Positions 29,800-39,172 of a stretch of DNA of 64,000 nt are shown in pieces. Source of the stretch: Meira nashicola. Lineage: Eukaryota; Basidiomycota; Exobasidiomycetes; Exobasidiales; Brachybasidiaceae. Position 1 is the stretch's first letter. Each line of letters opens with the position of its first letter. The stretch is taken from NCBI GenBank assembly GCA_001600355.1, contig BCJU01000003.1, positions 686,519 through 750,518 of the forward strand. Direction: 5' to 3'. The notes below the pieces were generated by a model. It worked only from the letters and a program-made list of their open reading frames with translations, was not told the origin of the DNA and did no database searches. A program made the position numbers and the translations under genes.

Positions 29800-30831
29800 A
29801 TGGTATCTAACGGATTATCAACAATCGAATCAAACGAACATAAACAACAAAAAACAACTCCAATCATGAACGGAATCAAGAAAGTTTTCTCTCATAACCG
29901 TAATTCTACCTCAAGTATGGAAGATGAAGTAGAACGTGTTTCACCAAACACTTCACCAAAATCAGCCACTTCAAATTTATCAAGTGAAAATGGAACTTCA
30001 GTTGATTCACATGAAGCCACTTCCCCAAAGAAGACTGTAATGGCAGGTGCAGCAGCAGGAACAGGTGCAAACGCACAAAAAACTGGACCTGGTCGTAGTG
30101 AAACGGTTGCAACAGCAGAGGGTACAAATCGTCATTCTCACGGACATAATCTATCCAATGCAGATTTAAGTCAAGGAAAGGTAACACAAACGGTTGAACA
30201 TTTAGCTGGAATTACAAGTAAGACACATCATACACATAATATTGAAGAAGTTGAACGTCAACGTGAACTTGAACGTCATCAACATCATATTCAAGTTCAT
30301 CATCAACCAATTAAACATGAAGAACATGCAGCTGAAAAACAACACGTTAAATCTCATCCAGTTACAAAGATTAACGAAAAACATGCTTCAACCGATAAAG
30401 ATGCACAATTATTAGCTTCAGTTACACATTCTCACGGTCATCGTGATGAAGTTAATCATGCTCCCGTTCAACATCAAATCATTGATAAAGGTGAACAAGT
30501 AAAAGAAACAGTCCATCATCATATTCATAACGTTGTCGTACCTTTGGTCTCTCATGATGCACATGAACATCACAGAATCAAAACAACAATTCCAACCCAT
30601 CACGTTTTACATGAAGCACCAATCATTCATCAAGCAACAACTTTAGAACCCGTTTCACGTGAAGAATTCTTGAAACGTGGTGGTGTAATTGATTCTACCA
30701 AGTCTCATGTAAAGGATGCAAACCTTTTACATAACGGTACATGTGAACGTAAAGTTGACGGTGTTGCTGAAAAGCTTGCAAAGGAACTCAAATTGGGTAA
30801 TGGAACACCAAGTACAGTTAAAGCAACATAA
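29800..30831 (+). CDS. His-rich disordered protein (fungal allergen-like family)
   Basis: 343 residues from the first ATG. No signal peptide or membrane helix. The N-terminal third is Ser/Thr/Asn-rich; the rest is extremely rich in His, Glu, Lys and Gln. A denser part near residues 230-295 reads KETVHHHIHNVVVPLVSH, then HRIKTTIPTHHVLHEAPI and PVSREEFLKRGG. I recall this HH-x-H / IPxHHVxHEAP pattern from fungal proteins annotated as stress or allergen proteins, but the match is from memory. The His clusters suggest metal binding or pH-dependent behaviour. The A-rich leader and a TATA box suggest high inducible expression. Confidence 0.8.
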   Translation: MVSNGLSTIESNEHKQQKTTPIMNGIKKVFSHNRNSTSSMEDEVERVSPNTSPKSATSNLSSENGTSVDSHEATSPKKTVMAGAAAGTGANAQKTGPGRSETVATAEGTNRHSHGHNLSNADLSQGKVTQTVEHLAGITSKTHHTHNIEEVERQRELERHQHHIQVHHQPIKHEEHAAEKQHVKSHPVTKINEKHASTDKDAQLLASVTHSHGHRDEVNHAPVQHQIIDKGEQVKETVHHHIHNVVVPLVSHDAHEHHRIKTTIPTHHVLHEAPIIHQATTLEPVSREEFLKRGGVIDSTKSHVKDANLLHNGTCERKVDGVAEKLAKELKLGNGTPSTVKAT

Positions 30832-31148
30832 AAGATTAATTGTTATAAGAACGCTTAAACTTCTATCAAGAGTACCTTTTTATGATATCCATTTTTGACT
30901 CTTTTCTCTTTCATTATCCTTCTAATGTACATATTCAAAGTATAAATTCTACCAGTTCATTAAACATCTCGCTTAAATCAAAGCTAGTGTTTCCAGAAGA
31001 GGTCCTCTTCTTTTTCCAATGCGTCGCAATCACGGCATCATGATTTACGAAATGACAATTGCTTTGAATTGATTATGTATTGTGTGTGTGTGCGATAAGT
31101 ACAAATGAAAATAAAAAGGATGAAATCACAATTGCTACAGAACAACAC
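30832..31148. other. Convergent 3' region
   Basis: 317 bp between the His-rich gene and RUD3 stop codons. Contains a TG microsatellite (about 31081-31091) and AT-rich 3' sequence. No gene. Confidence 0.45.
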
Positions 31149-32660
31149 TTATGGACTCTTTAACGTTCGAGGAGAACCACTTCCATCAATAGCTGCTGCA
31201 CTGGATCCAGGGCTGAATAACCTAGGATCATCATTCGAATTACGATTAAGACTGGCTAAACTGCCAAGATTGAAGCTAGGACGACCAGATTGTTTAGGCG
31301 TTGTAGGAGAAGGAGGTACGGATGCATTTGCAGAATTAGGTTGTGAAGGTTTCTTGGCTTTCTCCGCTTCAGATAATAGAAATTCGACAAACAAATTCGA
31401 AAAGCTCTCTTCACCTGTCGTATTCGTCTGTGCACCTGATCTTTTATGTCCTTCACTTCCTCCTTTTACGCTTTTACGATCTGGTGTAGGTGCTTGATTA
31501 TTTCGTTGTAAGCCTGCTTTCTCTCTTTCCTCAGCCGACCAATTCAAAACACTAGCGATCAAACTTAGCATCTCGAACCTTTTAGAATCCGACCGAGGCG
31601 TATTAAGGAATTGAATCAAAAGATTACCAATCAACTTTCCATCAACATTTGCATCAGATTGATTCGCTCTTAGCCTTCTTAGAGATTCCGTCAAATGTTC
31701 ATTCAAAATCACAGCTTCATGTCTTAGCTTTCCGATGAACAGATTTTTCTCCTTCACTTCCTTCTCTAAAATTTGACAGCGTTCTGCTCCTTTCTTATGC
31801 TCTTCTGCTAAGGCTTCTGCAATCTTTGTTCTTTCTTGATGTTCATTCAATGATCCTGTTAGACGTTCAATCTTTTCTTCATGATCTCCAATCGCTCGTT
31901 GAAGTTCATTATCTTGTGCTGCTTGAAATTCTTCTAAAACTTGTTGTAATTCTCTTGCTGTTTGCATTTCACGTTGTGCTATCGTACTTTGTTCTTGTTC
32001 TCTTGCAATCGCTTCATCACGTTCTCTTTGTGCTTCTCGTAATTGTAAATCAACATCTTCCCTATACGCTCTTTCTTCCATACAAGCACTTTCCCAACTT
32101 TCAGCTTCGATCCTATATCTTTCAGCCATTTCTTGTAATTCACGTAATCGTATCTCATTCCCTTTACGATCGTTCGAATTTGCTGCTGATTGTTGCTGTA
32201 TTGATCGACTATTATCCAATTCCTTCGTTAATCTTTCCACCTCTTCATGAGATGTAACCAATTCTCCTTCTAACGTTTTCATCGATACGCTAAGTTCATC
32301 TATTCTAGCATTCAAGCTATCAATCTGTTGTTCTCTCCTATCCAATTCTTCAGCATCTTGCCTTAGCCTATCGCCCAACGTACTTCTCATTTGACCCAAC
32401 TTTCCCAATAATCCATGATATTGTTCTTCAAATGAATCCCTTTCATCTTTCATTCGGTCTAATTCAGATTTTAATGTTGTAATTGACATTTCACCATTTT
32501 CACCATTCTCGATTTCATTAGTATCTGAATGACTATATGCTCCATTACTTTTCGATCTTCCATTCTCTTCCAATTTAGATAAAGATGATTCTCCTATTTT
32601 CAATTGATCGATTGGCTCATTTAAAGCTTCATTCACTGCTTCGTCACTTTTTGTTGCCAT
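31149..32660 (-). CDS. RUD3: Golgin RUD3 (GRAB-domain coiled-coil protein)
   Basis: 503 residues. RUD3 (GMAP-210 relative) is a cis-Golgi tether recruited by Arf1. Residues ~55-300 form a long coiled coil (LKSELDRMKDERDSFEEQYH and many heptads rich in E, R, Q). The GRAB domain (about 304-386) is very clear: LRHEAVILNEHLTESLRRLR, VDGKLIGNLLIQFLNTPR, DSKRFEMLSLIASVLNW and EEREKAGLQR. The C-terminal ~115 residues are disordered, Ser/Pro/Asn-rich. Length is similar to yeast Rud3 (484). Confidence 0.9.
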   Translation of the reverse strand: MATKSDEAVNEALNEPIDQLKIGESSLSKLEENGRSKSNGAYSHSDTNEIENGENGEMSITTLKSELDRMKDERDSFEEQYHGLLGKLGQMRSTLGDRLRQDAEELDRREQQIDSLNARIDELSVSMKTLEGELVTSHEEVERLTKELDNSRSIQQQSAANSNDRKGNEIRLRELQEMAERYRIEAESWESACMEERAYREDVDLQLREAQRERDEAIAREQEQSTIAQREMQTARELQQVLEEFQAAQDNELQRAIGDHEEKIERLTGSLNEHQERTKIAEALAEEHKKGAERCQILEKEVKEKNLFIGKLRHEAVILNEHLTESLRRLRANQSDANVDGKLIGNLLIQFLNTPRSDSKRFEMLSLIASVLNWSAEEREKAGLQRNNQAPTPDRKSVKGGSEGHKRSGAQTNTTGEESFSNLFVEFLLSEAEKAKKPSQPNSANASVPPSPTTPKQSGRPSFNLGSLASLNRNSNDDPRLFSPGSSAAAIDGSGSPRTLKSP

Positions 32661-33003
32661 CTTGTCCCAAGAAGACGTTTCCTTAGCATGTGCCAGAGCT
32701 TATTGCCTTTCTTTTGTTTTGACAAAATAATTGTAGTGATGGTGTTTTTTTAGGTTGAAGCACAACCCATTCGCGCCAATTCTTATTTTTGAAAGATGCA
32801 GTAATCGAGTGTACACACTTAATTGTGTTTTTAATTCAAGCCGATTTCCCCACCTTTAAAATATGCCTACGCCCGTGCGCTCAAAAAAAGTAAAAATCAA
32901 GAAGACTGCACATATGATGGTTTCTAAGGTAATGATCATTGTGACAAAATTGATAAAGATGTCAATACTGGGTTTATAAATTGAAATACATAGAACAAAT
33001 AAA
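32661..33003. other. Intergenic region between RUD3 start and SGT2 stop
   Basis: 343 bp with the RUD3 promoter and the SGT2 3' end. No structured element found. Confidence 0.45.
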
Positions 33004-34092
33004 TCATGAGAACATATCATCACCTGCATTACTATTTGAGCCATTGCCTCCTGAACCTCTTCCACCAGCTCCATTTCCACGACCAGCACCTCCTCCTGGA
33101 CCGCCCATACCACCCATCATACTTCTAGCCATTTCGCGCATTTGAGGATCTTGCATCATTGCATTCATATCTGGCATGCCACCACCACCTCCGAATCTTT
33201 GCATCATTTGTTGAATCATTGGATTATTCATCATTTGTTCAAGACCGCCGTTTCCCATCATTTGTTGTGCCATTTGAGCGATCATTGGATTATTCATCAA
33301 AGAGGAAAGGTCAGGCATTCCACCTTGACCACCTCCCATACCAGGGAAGCCGCCACCACCCATACCTGCTAATGGATCTGCACCACCAGCACCGCCTGCA
33401 ACATCTCTTGAACCATTGGAAGGACTTGTAGTTGTAGATTCAGATTTCTTTGCATGTTGTTTGGCAGTCTCTAATCCAGATTTCATAACTGCATTTGTTG
33501 GATCAACTTCAACACCTTTTTCATAAGCTTCCACAGCTTCTTGATAACGTCCTGCAGAAAAGAGAGCATGTCCTAAACGACTATATGCTTTGGCAAATTG
33601 AGGGTTCACACGACTTGCTTCTCTTGCATCTTCGATTGCTTTATCATGTTGTTGCAATTGTGCATATGCAGCACTTCTGTTGCTAAAGTAGACTGGATTA
33701 GTTGAATCCAATTCAATAGCCTTTGTGTAAGATTCAATAGCTGCATCATGATCCTTTGCAGACATGAATGTGTTACCTTCACCCTTTAATTGTTCTGCTT
33801 TAGCTTTATCTTCTGCCGAAGGTTGCGATGCAGATGAGGCAGATGCAGAAGGAGCAGCACCACCACCACCTAACTTAGCTTGAGTCTTCATGAAAACCTC
33901 CCAAACGTTTTTCAATCCAGGTCCTTTGCCGAATTGAGCCTTTTGTTCGGCATTATTGACATCGATTCCATAAGCATCCGAAACCAATTTACTGGCTTCC
34001 TTCAACTTTTCTGCATTACCACCTGAACCTGCTTGTGTTTGAAGCCAATTTGCAACGGCGAATGCCAACGTCTTTTGATCTGCGTCAGCCAT
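33004..34092 (-). CDS. SGT2: Small glutamine-rich TPR protein SGT2
   Basis: 362 residues. SGT2 catches tail-anchored membrane proteins and passes them to the Get4/Get5-Get3 pathway. Parts in order: N-terminal dimerisation domain (LAFAVANWLQTQ, ASKLVSDAYGID; about 1-70) that binds the Get5 ubiquitin-like domain; low-complexity linker; three TPRs (about 96-205; KGEGNTFMSAKDHDAAIESY, NPVYFSNRSAAYAQL, AKAYSRLGHALFSAGRYQEA); and a Met/Gly/Asn/Gln-rich client-binding part with repeated NNPMI motifs. The tail is Gly-rich and ends DDMFS. All family elements are intact. Confidence 0.95.
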   Translation of the reverse strand: MADADQKTLAFAVANWLQTQAGSGGNAEKLKEASKLVSDAYGIDVNNAEQKAQFGKGPGLKNVWEVFMKTQAKLGGGGAAPSASASSASQPSAEDKAKAEQLKGEGNTFMSAKDHDAAIESYTKAIELDSTNPVYFSNRSAAYAQLQQHDKAIEDAREASRVNPQFAKAYSRLGHALFSAGRYQEAVEAYEKGVEVDPTNAVMKSGLETAKQHAKKSESTTTSPSNGSRDVAGGAGGADPLAGMGGGGFPGMGGGQGGMPDLSSLMNNPMIAQMAQQMMGNGGLEQMMNNPMIQQMMQRFGGGGGMPDMNAMMQDPQMREMARSMMGGMGGPGGGAGRGNGAGGRGSGGNGSNSNAGDDMFS

Positions 34093-34666
34093 TTTATTAT
34101 ATATATAAATTCAAGATGGCTTAAGGAGAAAGAAGAAGATGTATTCGATTGCATCTTAAATGTGCTTTTACACTCCAACACAAGCTTCGCATGCGTTGCA
34201 TACATACAATGTTCGGGCGTATTATGATTGGCGTCGTATTCAAATTATTTTACTGCACTACGCCAGTGTTCCATCTCAGACTAACTCAGCCTACGTGCGC
34301 GGAGCTTTCCAGGACCATCTATTATCTTCTACAGAGCCTGGGCCTCTCATAACGCTCAGCGTCATCGTGGCACAAACGAATGGTAAGCAGATTAGAGAGA
34401 GATTTTCCACCTGTTTGTAGATTGTGTGCGTGAACTTCATTGTGAGATTCTCTAATTTATTTTTAGAATAGTTTTACTCGTTTTGATGATAAACAATGTC
34501 AAGTGACTGAATGCATGATGAATGTGATTGCTTAAAGCATGTAAAAATATACTGAAACATATGTATGAAGATGACCATACAAACACGAAGGCAAGGCTCT
34601 ACTATGAGCACATGTCAACGCTTTTTGTGATGCGGATATGCGTGAATGAGGATGTAGAGAAGGCGA
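34093..34666. other. Intergenic region between SGT2 start and RPS23 stop
   Basis: 574 bp. Contains the SGT2 promoter with TATATATA directly before its ATG (too close to act as TATA box). Plus-strand frames here are short and unconvincing. Confidence 0.45.
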
Positions 34667-35171
34667 TCATGAACGGGGCTTTTCACGTTTGGCTGTAGTG
34701 GGAAAAGGCAATGAAAAGTTAGTACATCATTCTTTGATTTCAAATGAATATCAAATCAAACTCACCCTTGAAGAGAGCCAAAAGTGACACACCGGAAACC
34801 TTGACGACCTTGAAACGAACACCAGGGATATCACCCTTTGCCTTACCCTTACGACCGAAACCGGAGATCAAAACTTCATCGTTTTCGTCAATGAAGTTCA
34901 AGCAACCATCATTGGGGACGAAAGCAGCGACCTTCTTTCCGTTCTTGATCAATTGAACACGAACACATTTACGAATAGCAGAGTTAGGTTGTTTGGCTTC
35001 AACACCAATCTTTTCCAAAACGATACCTTTTGCTTGGGATGAACCACCAGTTGGGGATGATTTGTAGAAGTTTCCCAACATACGCTTGTTGTAGTGAGCA
35101 TCGGCCCATTTGTTGTTACGGCGATCGGCCTTCAACTTACGTGCCGTGAAAAGACCTGAAGGTTGACCCAT
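34667..35171 (-). CDS. RPS23: 40S ribosomal protein S23 (uS12), two exons
   Basis: 143 residues; exon 1 34766-35171, exon 2 34667-34692. uS12 lines the decoding centre of the small subunit. The core is unmistakable: [80 protein letters not shown], including the Pro of KQPNSA that is hydroxylated in other eukaryotes. The second exon adds only AKREKPRS and the stop; unspliced, the frame runs into EFDLIFI. The N-terminus is more divergent than usual ([12 protein letters not shown] where most have SSPFGG). A further 5'-leader intron is possible (donor GTGAGT at 35497, acceptor CTAG at 35181), but unproved. Confidence 0.96.
34693..34765 (-). other. Intron in RPS23
   Basis: 73 bp near the 3' end of the gene: donor GTGAGT, perfect branch site TACTAAC (34718-34724 on the minus strand), acceptor CTACAG. 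Splits a codon after the first base (phase 1). Confidence 0.95.
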
Positions 35172-35922
35172 TTTGGCTGACTAGAAAAAGAGGTAAAAAG
35201 GAATGTCGAATTGTCGATATTAGCAAACTGTGTCGATATGAATTATAGTGATGCATAGGATGAAGTGACGAGAGAAGTTTGAGGTTTTGTCGAGCATTGC
35301 AGCGATCCAGAAGTCGCTATTCTCATTCTCATCATAGACCCTCTACCCGCCCCTCAATGTCGGACTATCGATTTTCTCGTAAACTGTTTATCTGCGCTCC
35401 CTCCTCTTTGTCGTAATCTACATCGTTTGTCGGTTTGTCGTACATCTCTTTTATTCTCTCCTTCATCCTATACACACTTTTCGTTGTGCAAACTCACCTT
35501 ATCCTACTTGATGACGGGATGGATGACAAGAAAGAGTGAATGAGAATGAATGCAAGCTTCAATCAATGTGAGTTTGAGAATTGTCCTCGTCCGCCTGACG
35601 TTCACTAAATTCTTGCTCTTGTGCGCGTAAGCTAATTAATACTCACTGTGTGCCAGGCTGCGGATTCTCTGCTTAAAAGAATTTCTCAAGGCGCAATTCT
35701 TTGCGCTGCATACATTTGTACAACGCGCTGTGCAACAATTAGCATAGAGCCTTATCCAGAGAATTCTGCACGTGCTGTCTACATCTGTGTTAAATGTAAT
35801 GTACACGTGCTTGTTGCAGTAAGTAGTGGATTATCTAATCTGCGAATATTCAAAAACAACAACAGGATGCTAGCGTATTTGTATGCATTTCTCCACTCAT
35901 CCAAAATGATGATGGCAAGGGA
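35172..35922. promoter_or_regulatory. Divergent region of RPS23 and the JmjC-like gene
   Basis: 751 bp. T/C-rich on the plus strand around 35330-35480, as expected upstream of a ribosomal protein gene. Several good splice sites on both strands suggest leader introns (see the RPS23 and JmjC entries). No independent gene is supported. Confidence 0.45.
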
Positions 35923-36858
35923 ATGTCAATCGCCAATACTGTCAAAAGGGGCGGAAGGTTAAGTCAATTGATCCAAGCACAATCACGACTTAAACTTTTA
36001 AAGCCTTCTAGAATTCTTTCTCCCTCTGAATTCAATGAGAATCACTTGTCCAAGGCAAAGCCTGGTTTGTTCAAGGGATTAATAAGTGAAGCTCAATCTC
36101 CATATCTTTGGCCAGCTTGCCAAAAGTGGAAAGGAGAAGAGAATGAACCACTTAGCGGTTTGCGTGAGGTAGAACGATTGCAAAATGCCACCGTAGATGT
36201 AGAAGTTGCACCAATAGGACGAGGATATGGAGATAATGTTAAACGTCAAGAAGGAAATGATGATACGCTAGAATGGACACAATTACGAATGCCTTTTAGT
36301 ATTTTTCAAGATGCATTTATTGATGGTAAAATACCTTGGAACAACAATAACACACAATCTTCTCAGTCAGATCTTGTCGGTTATGTAGCACAGCAAGATT
36401 TATTTGAAATTGCACCTATCCTAACCGAACATTGCCCAACGTTACCTCACTCAATTTCAGGTAAACGAGAAGCAAATGAACAATGGAGAAGAAATTTATG
36501 GATTGGCGGTGCAGGTACATTTACCCCAATTCATCGGGATCCATACGAAAATCTTTTTGCCCAAATAGTTGGTCGGAAACGTGTTCATATTTTCCCACCA
36601 AACGTTGCGGATCAATTGTATTTATTTGATCGATCTAGTAGACAGTCCAACACTTCTTCAATTCCCACAGAAGAGCCCCTTTTGGATTTAAATAGCGATG
36701 ACTTAGATCGATTTCCACTTTTGCAACAAGCAATTCAGCATCCAGAGGCAGCCTGTGCCATCTTAGAGCCAGGTGATATTCTATATATACCACAAGGATT
36801 TTATCATTGCATCGCCAGCCTTTCAATCTCAGCAAGTGCAAATGCATGGTTCCGCTGA
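35923..36858 (+). CDS. JmjC/cupin-8 family Fe(II)/2-oxoglutarate-dependent oxygenase
   Basis: 311 residues from the ATG at 35923. The fold is recognised by the HxD metal motif in FTPIHRDPYENLFAQIVGRK and the distal His in GDILYIPQGFYHCIASL, with the Lys/Arg that follows in GRKRVHIFPP; this is the arrangement of the small JmjC hydroxylases (JMJD5, TYW5, FIH-like). The substrate may be a protein or tRNA; nothing here decides it. The N-terminus is basic and could be a mitochondrial leader. The frame is open upstream and can be joined by in-phase splice sites to earlier exons (see findings), so the start is uncertain. Confidence 0.82.
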   Translation: MSIANTVKRGGRLSQLIQAQSRLKLLKPSRILSPSEFNENHLSKAKPGLFKGLISEAQSPYLWPACQKWKGEENEPLSGLREVERLQNATVDVEVAPIGRGYGDNVKRQEGNDDTLEWTQLRMPFSIFQDAFIDGKIPWNNNNTQSSQSDLVGYVAQQDLFEIAPILTEHCPTLPHSISGKREANEQWRRNLWIGGAGTFTPIHRDPYENLFAQIVGRKRVHIFPPNVADQLYLFDRSSRQSNTSSIPTEEPLLDLNSDDLDRFPLLQQAIQHPEAACAILEPGDILYIPQGFYHCIASLSISASANAWFR

Positions 36859-37140
36859 TTCGGCAACTTTAACTTATTTCACAAATTGTATTTCTAAAAG
36901 AATTGTCTAAAATGAATGATTTTACTGGTTTTAGTTACCGTGACTGTTCAGAGTGTATTTGTACATTCCTCATTTGTTGAGGTGGTCGATGCCAGAAAAA
37001 GAGGAAAAGGAAGTTGGGAATATTTTATATTGTTTGGTATCATGCTGGCGATCATAGCCTAAAGAGGAAAAGAAAAAAAAGAGAGAATATAGCTTGAAGC
37101 GATTAAGAAGGAGCGTAAATGTACTTATTAATTGTGAAAT

Positions 37141-38466
37141 CTAGGGTGTCCAGACCTTTATTGTTAGATCGACACTTGTTGTAACTACCGCATTGACCGT
37201 TTTAACTTCTGTTTTATTTGCATTTCCCGACGTTCCATTTTCTACCACGCCATCCGGTCGAGGTCCAACTTCAGTCTTTGCACGAGCCCAAGAGATTCCG
37301 GTCACAAAATGATCATGAGCTTCGATTGTTTTACTACATCTTGCACCTGCTTTCAGATCCCATACTTTGACAGTCTTATCATCTGAGCAAGAGAGTAAAA
37401 ATGCTCCATTCGGTGCCCAACACAGTCCTCGCACCCAATTATCATGACCAGAGAGCGTTTTGAGGCATTGTCCGCTGACGGAATCCCAAATTTTGATTAG
37501 TTTATCCCGTCCACCAGTTGCAACGAATTGTCCGGGCGTGGTTGAATTTATACCAGTGATACCGCCCAAGTCTCTCAGAGCTGAATATGCCGTACTAGGT
37601 GCGAATGCAATTGTTTCGACGACATGATCGTGCCCTCTCAATTCGACTTTCGTTTCGCCAGAAGCGAAATCCCAAATGCGAGCCGTTTGATCGGTACTAC
37701 AAGATGCCAATAATCTACCATCTTCCGAAGGAGTTATCCATCTAACCCAATCAGAATGTCCGGTCAATGTACGTGCACAAAATCCAGTCTTTAAATCCCA
37801 AATTCGTATCGTTCGATCACGACCAGCCGAAACGAGAAAGTCATCACCTGGCATAAATTTGACAGCTGAAACTGAATGATCATGTCCAAATAATGTCTTT
37901 GTATTTTTGTAATCATCATTTGTATCCCAAACTTTGATCGTCATATCACTAGAACAAGAGGCGAGAAGGTTCCCTTTTGAGTCAAAATCTACATCATGAA
38001 CCGCTTTCGTATGCCCTTTGAGAGTTTTCTCGAAATCTCCCGTTTCCCAATCCCATACTTTTATCATTGCATCATCACTGGCGCTGACGATCTGGCTGAA
38101 TACCGGATGAAAAGTAGCACGGGAAACCTGTGATCGATGTCCGGAAAGAGTATGTCGAGGTGGATTTCTAGGAACCCAATCGGTCAATGTTGCTGCCCTT
38201 CTGGATGTTGGTGCTGAAGCAAGCTCTTCTTGTAATTGTTGATTTCTCTGTTCCAATTCCATCACACGCTTCTGTAATCTGACAACACCAGTCCATTTCT
38301 TCTCTAGCAATCCAACATATCGCGCTTTAGGATCCACAACAAAGCCTTCTTGACCGGATTCTTTCTCTAATGCTTCATAGCAATCAGAGTATCCACTCCT
38401 TTGAAAGTATTCTAGCATGGATTTGTGAAGTTCATCTCGTTGTCCTTCCGTTAAAGAACTTGTCAT
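37141..38466 (-). CDS. PAC1: Dynein regulator PAC1/LIS1 (NUDF)
   Basis: 441 residues. LIS1 binds dynein and dynactin and controls nuclear migration. N-terminal LisH motif (LHKSMLEYFQRSGYSDCYEA, about 13-33), a short coiled coil (VMELEQRNQQLQEEL), then seven WD40 repeats from about residue 105: LSGHRSQVSRATFHP, LKGHTKAVHDVDFD, FGHDHSVSAVKFMP, LTGHSDWVRWITPS, LRGHDHVVETIAFAP, LSGHDNWVRGLCWAP, and a final one ending in DLTIKVW. Order, spacing and length (yeast Pac1 494; human LIS1 410) fit. An insert lies between repeats 5 and 6, common in fungi. Confidence 0.96.
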   Translation of the reverse strand: MTSSLTEGQRDELHKSMLEYFQRSGYSDCYEALEKESGQEGFVVDPKARYVGLLEKKWTGVVRLQKRVMELEQRNQQLQEELASAPTSRRAATLTDWVPRNPPRHTLSGHRSQVSRATFHPVFSQIVSASDDAMIKVWDWETGDFEKTLKGHTKAVHDVDFDSKGNLLASCSSDMTIKVWDTNDDYKNTKTLFGHDHSVSAVKFMPGDDFLVSAGRDRTIRIWDLKTGFCARTLTGHSDWVRWITPSEDGRLLASCSTDQTARIWDFASGETKVELRGHDHVVETIAFAPSTAYSALRDLGGITGINSTTPGQFVATGGRDKLIKIWDSVSGQCLKTLSGHDNWVRGLCWAPNGAFLLSCSDDKTVKVWDLKAGARCSKTIEAHDHFVTGISWARAKTEVGPRPDGVVENGTSGNANKTEVKTVNAVVTTSVDLTIKVWTP

Positions 38467-39172
38467 TATGGTAAATTAGTGGATGAATGCACCTTATGGT
38501 GTTAGTAGTGTAAGTGTTGCAAGCGAAGGAGAATGATTGAAATCGAGAAATCAAAAATATTCAGCGACCAAGAACTCCGAATTGACAGAGCTCCATCTGG
38601 CGGCCAGCGTCCAGCTTTCAGATCACCAAAAGAAGGTTATGAGAAAGACGCTGGTCGATCAGGAGTTTTGATTGACAACGATCCTCCTTCTTGGTGATCA
38701 CCAGTGAATCACAGATGCTTTCTTTATCTGTTACCGCCCTCTAGGATTATTTTGCGACCTAGCAATCTGGATGACACAGAGAAAGTTGAATGCTTGATAC
38801 GCTAGATGATTTCAGGATTGGAAAGAAAGGGGAACGATCACAGGGGATGTAATGATGATGGATCTGCAAGTTAACGCTTGTGCGTGTGTGTGTTTGTTGT
38901 TCCCAATTCAATTGTGTGCCTGCACAAAAACAGTCTGTCGAAAATAGCACAAATTTCATCCCTCCATTCACGCATACGCCAAAATTAAGACTAAGCACAA
39001 GGAATGCATAATCCGTACAGCCGCGTTGCGCGTCAATTAAAGGTAACGAACAAGGCGTTCCCAATTACTCGTTATCACAACCAATATTTGTATATTCGAG
39101 AATGAATTGAAAATGGTATTGATATGATACATGATGATGATTTATGAGTATGAAATGTACAATATTGATGAA
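38467..39172. promoter_or_regulatory. PAC1 promoter region with inverted repeat
   Basis: 706 bp between PAC1 start and the nucleotidyltransferase stop. Has an imperfect inverted repeat at 38621-38636 and 38686-38699, a short CTGGC-G-GCCAG palindrome near 38597, and a TG tract near 38881-38893. The minus frame at 38759-39064 shows no protein-like features. Confidence 0.5.
38621..38699. repeat. Imperfect inverted repeat in PAC1 upstream region
   Basis: Left arm GATCACCAAAAGAAGG (38621-38636) and right arm CCTTCTTGGTGATC (38686-38699) are complementary over 14 bp with a 2-nt bulge; spacer 49 bp. Confidence 0.7.

Noticed and set aside
38759..39064. 101-codon minus-strand frame upstream of the nucleotidyltransferase 3' end
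   Set aside because: Low-quality composition and no conserved motif.
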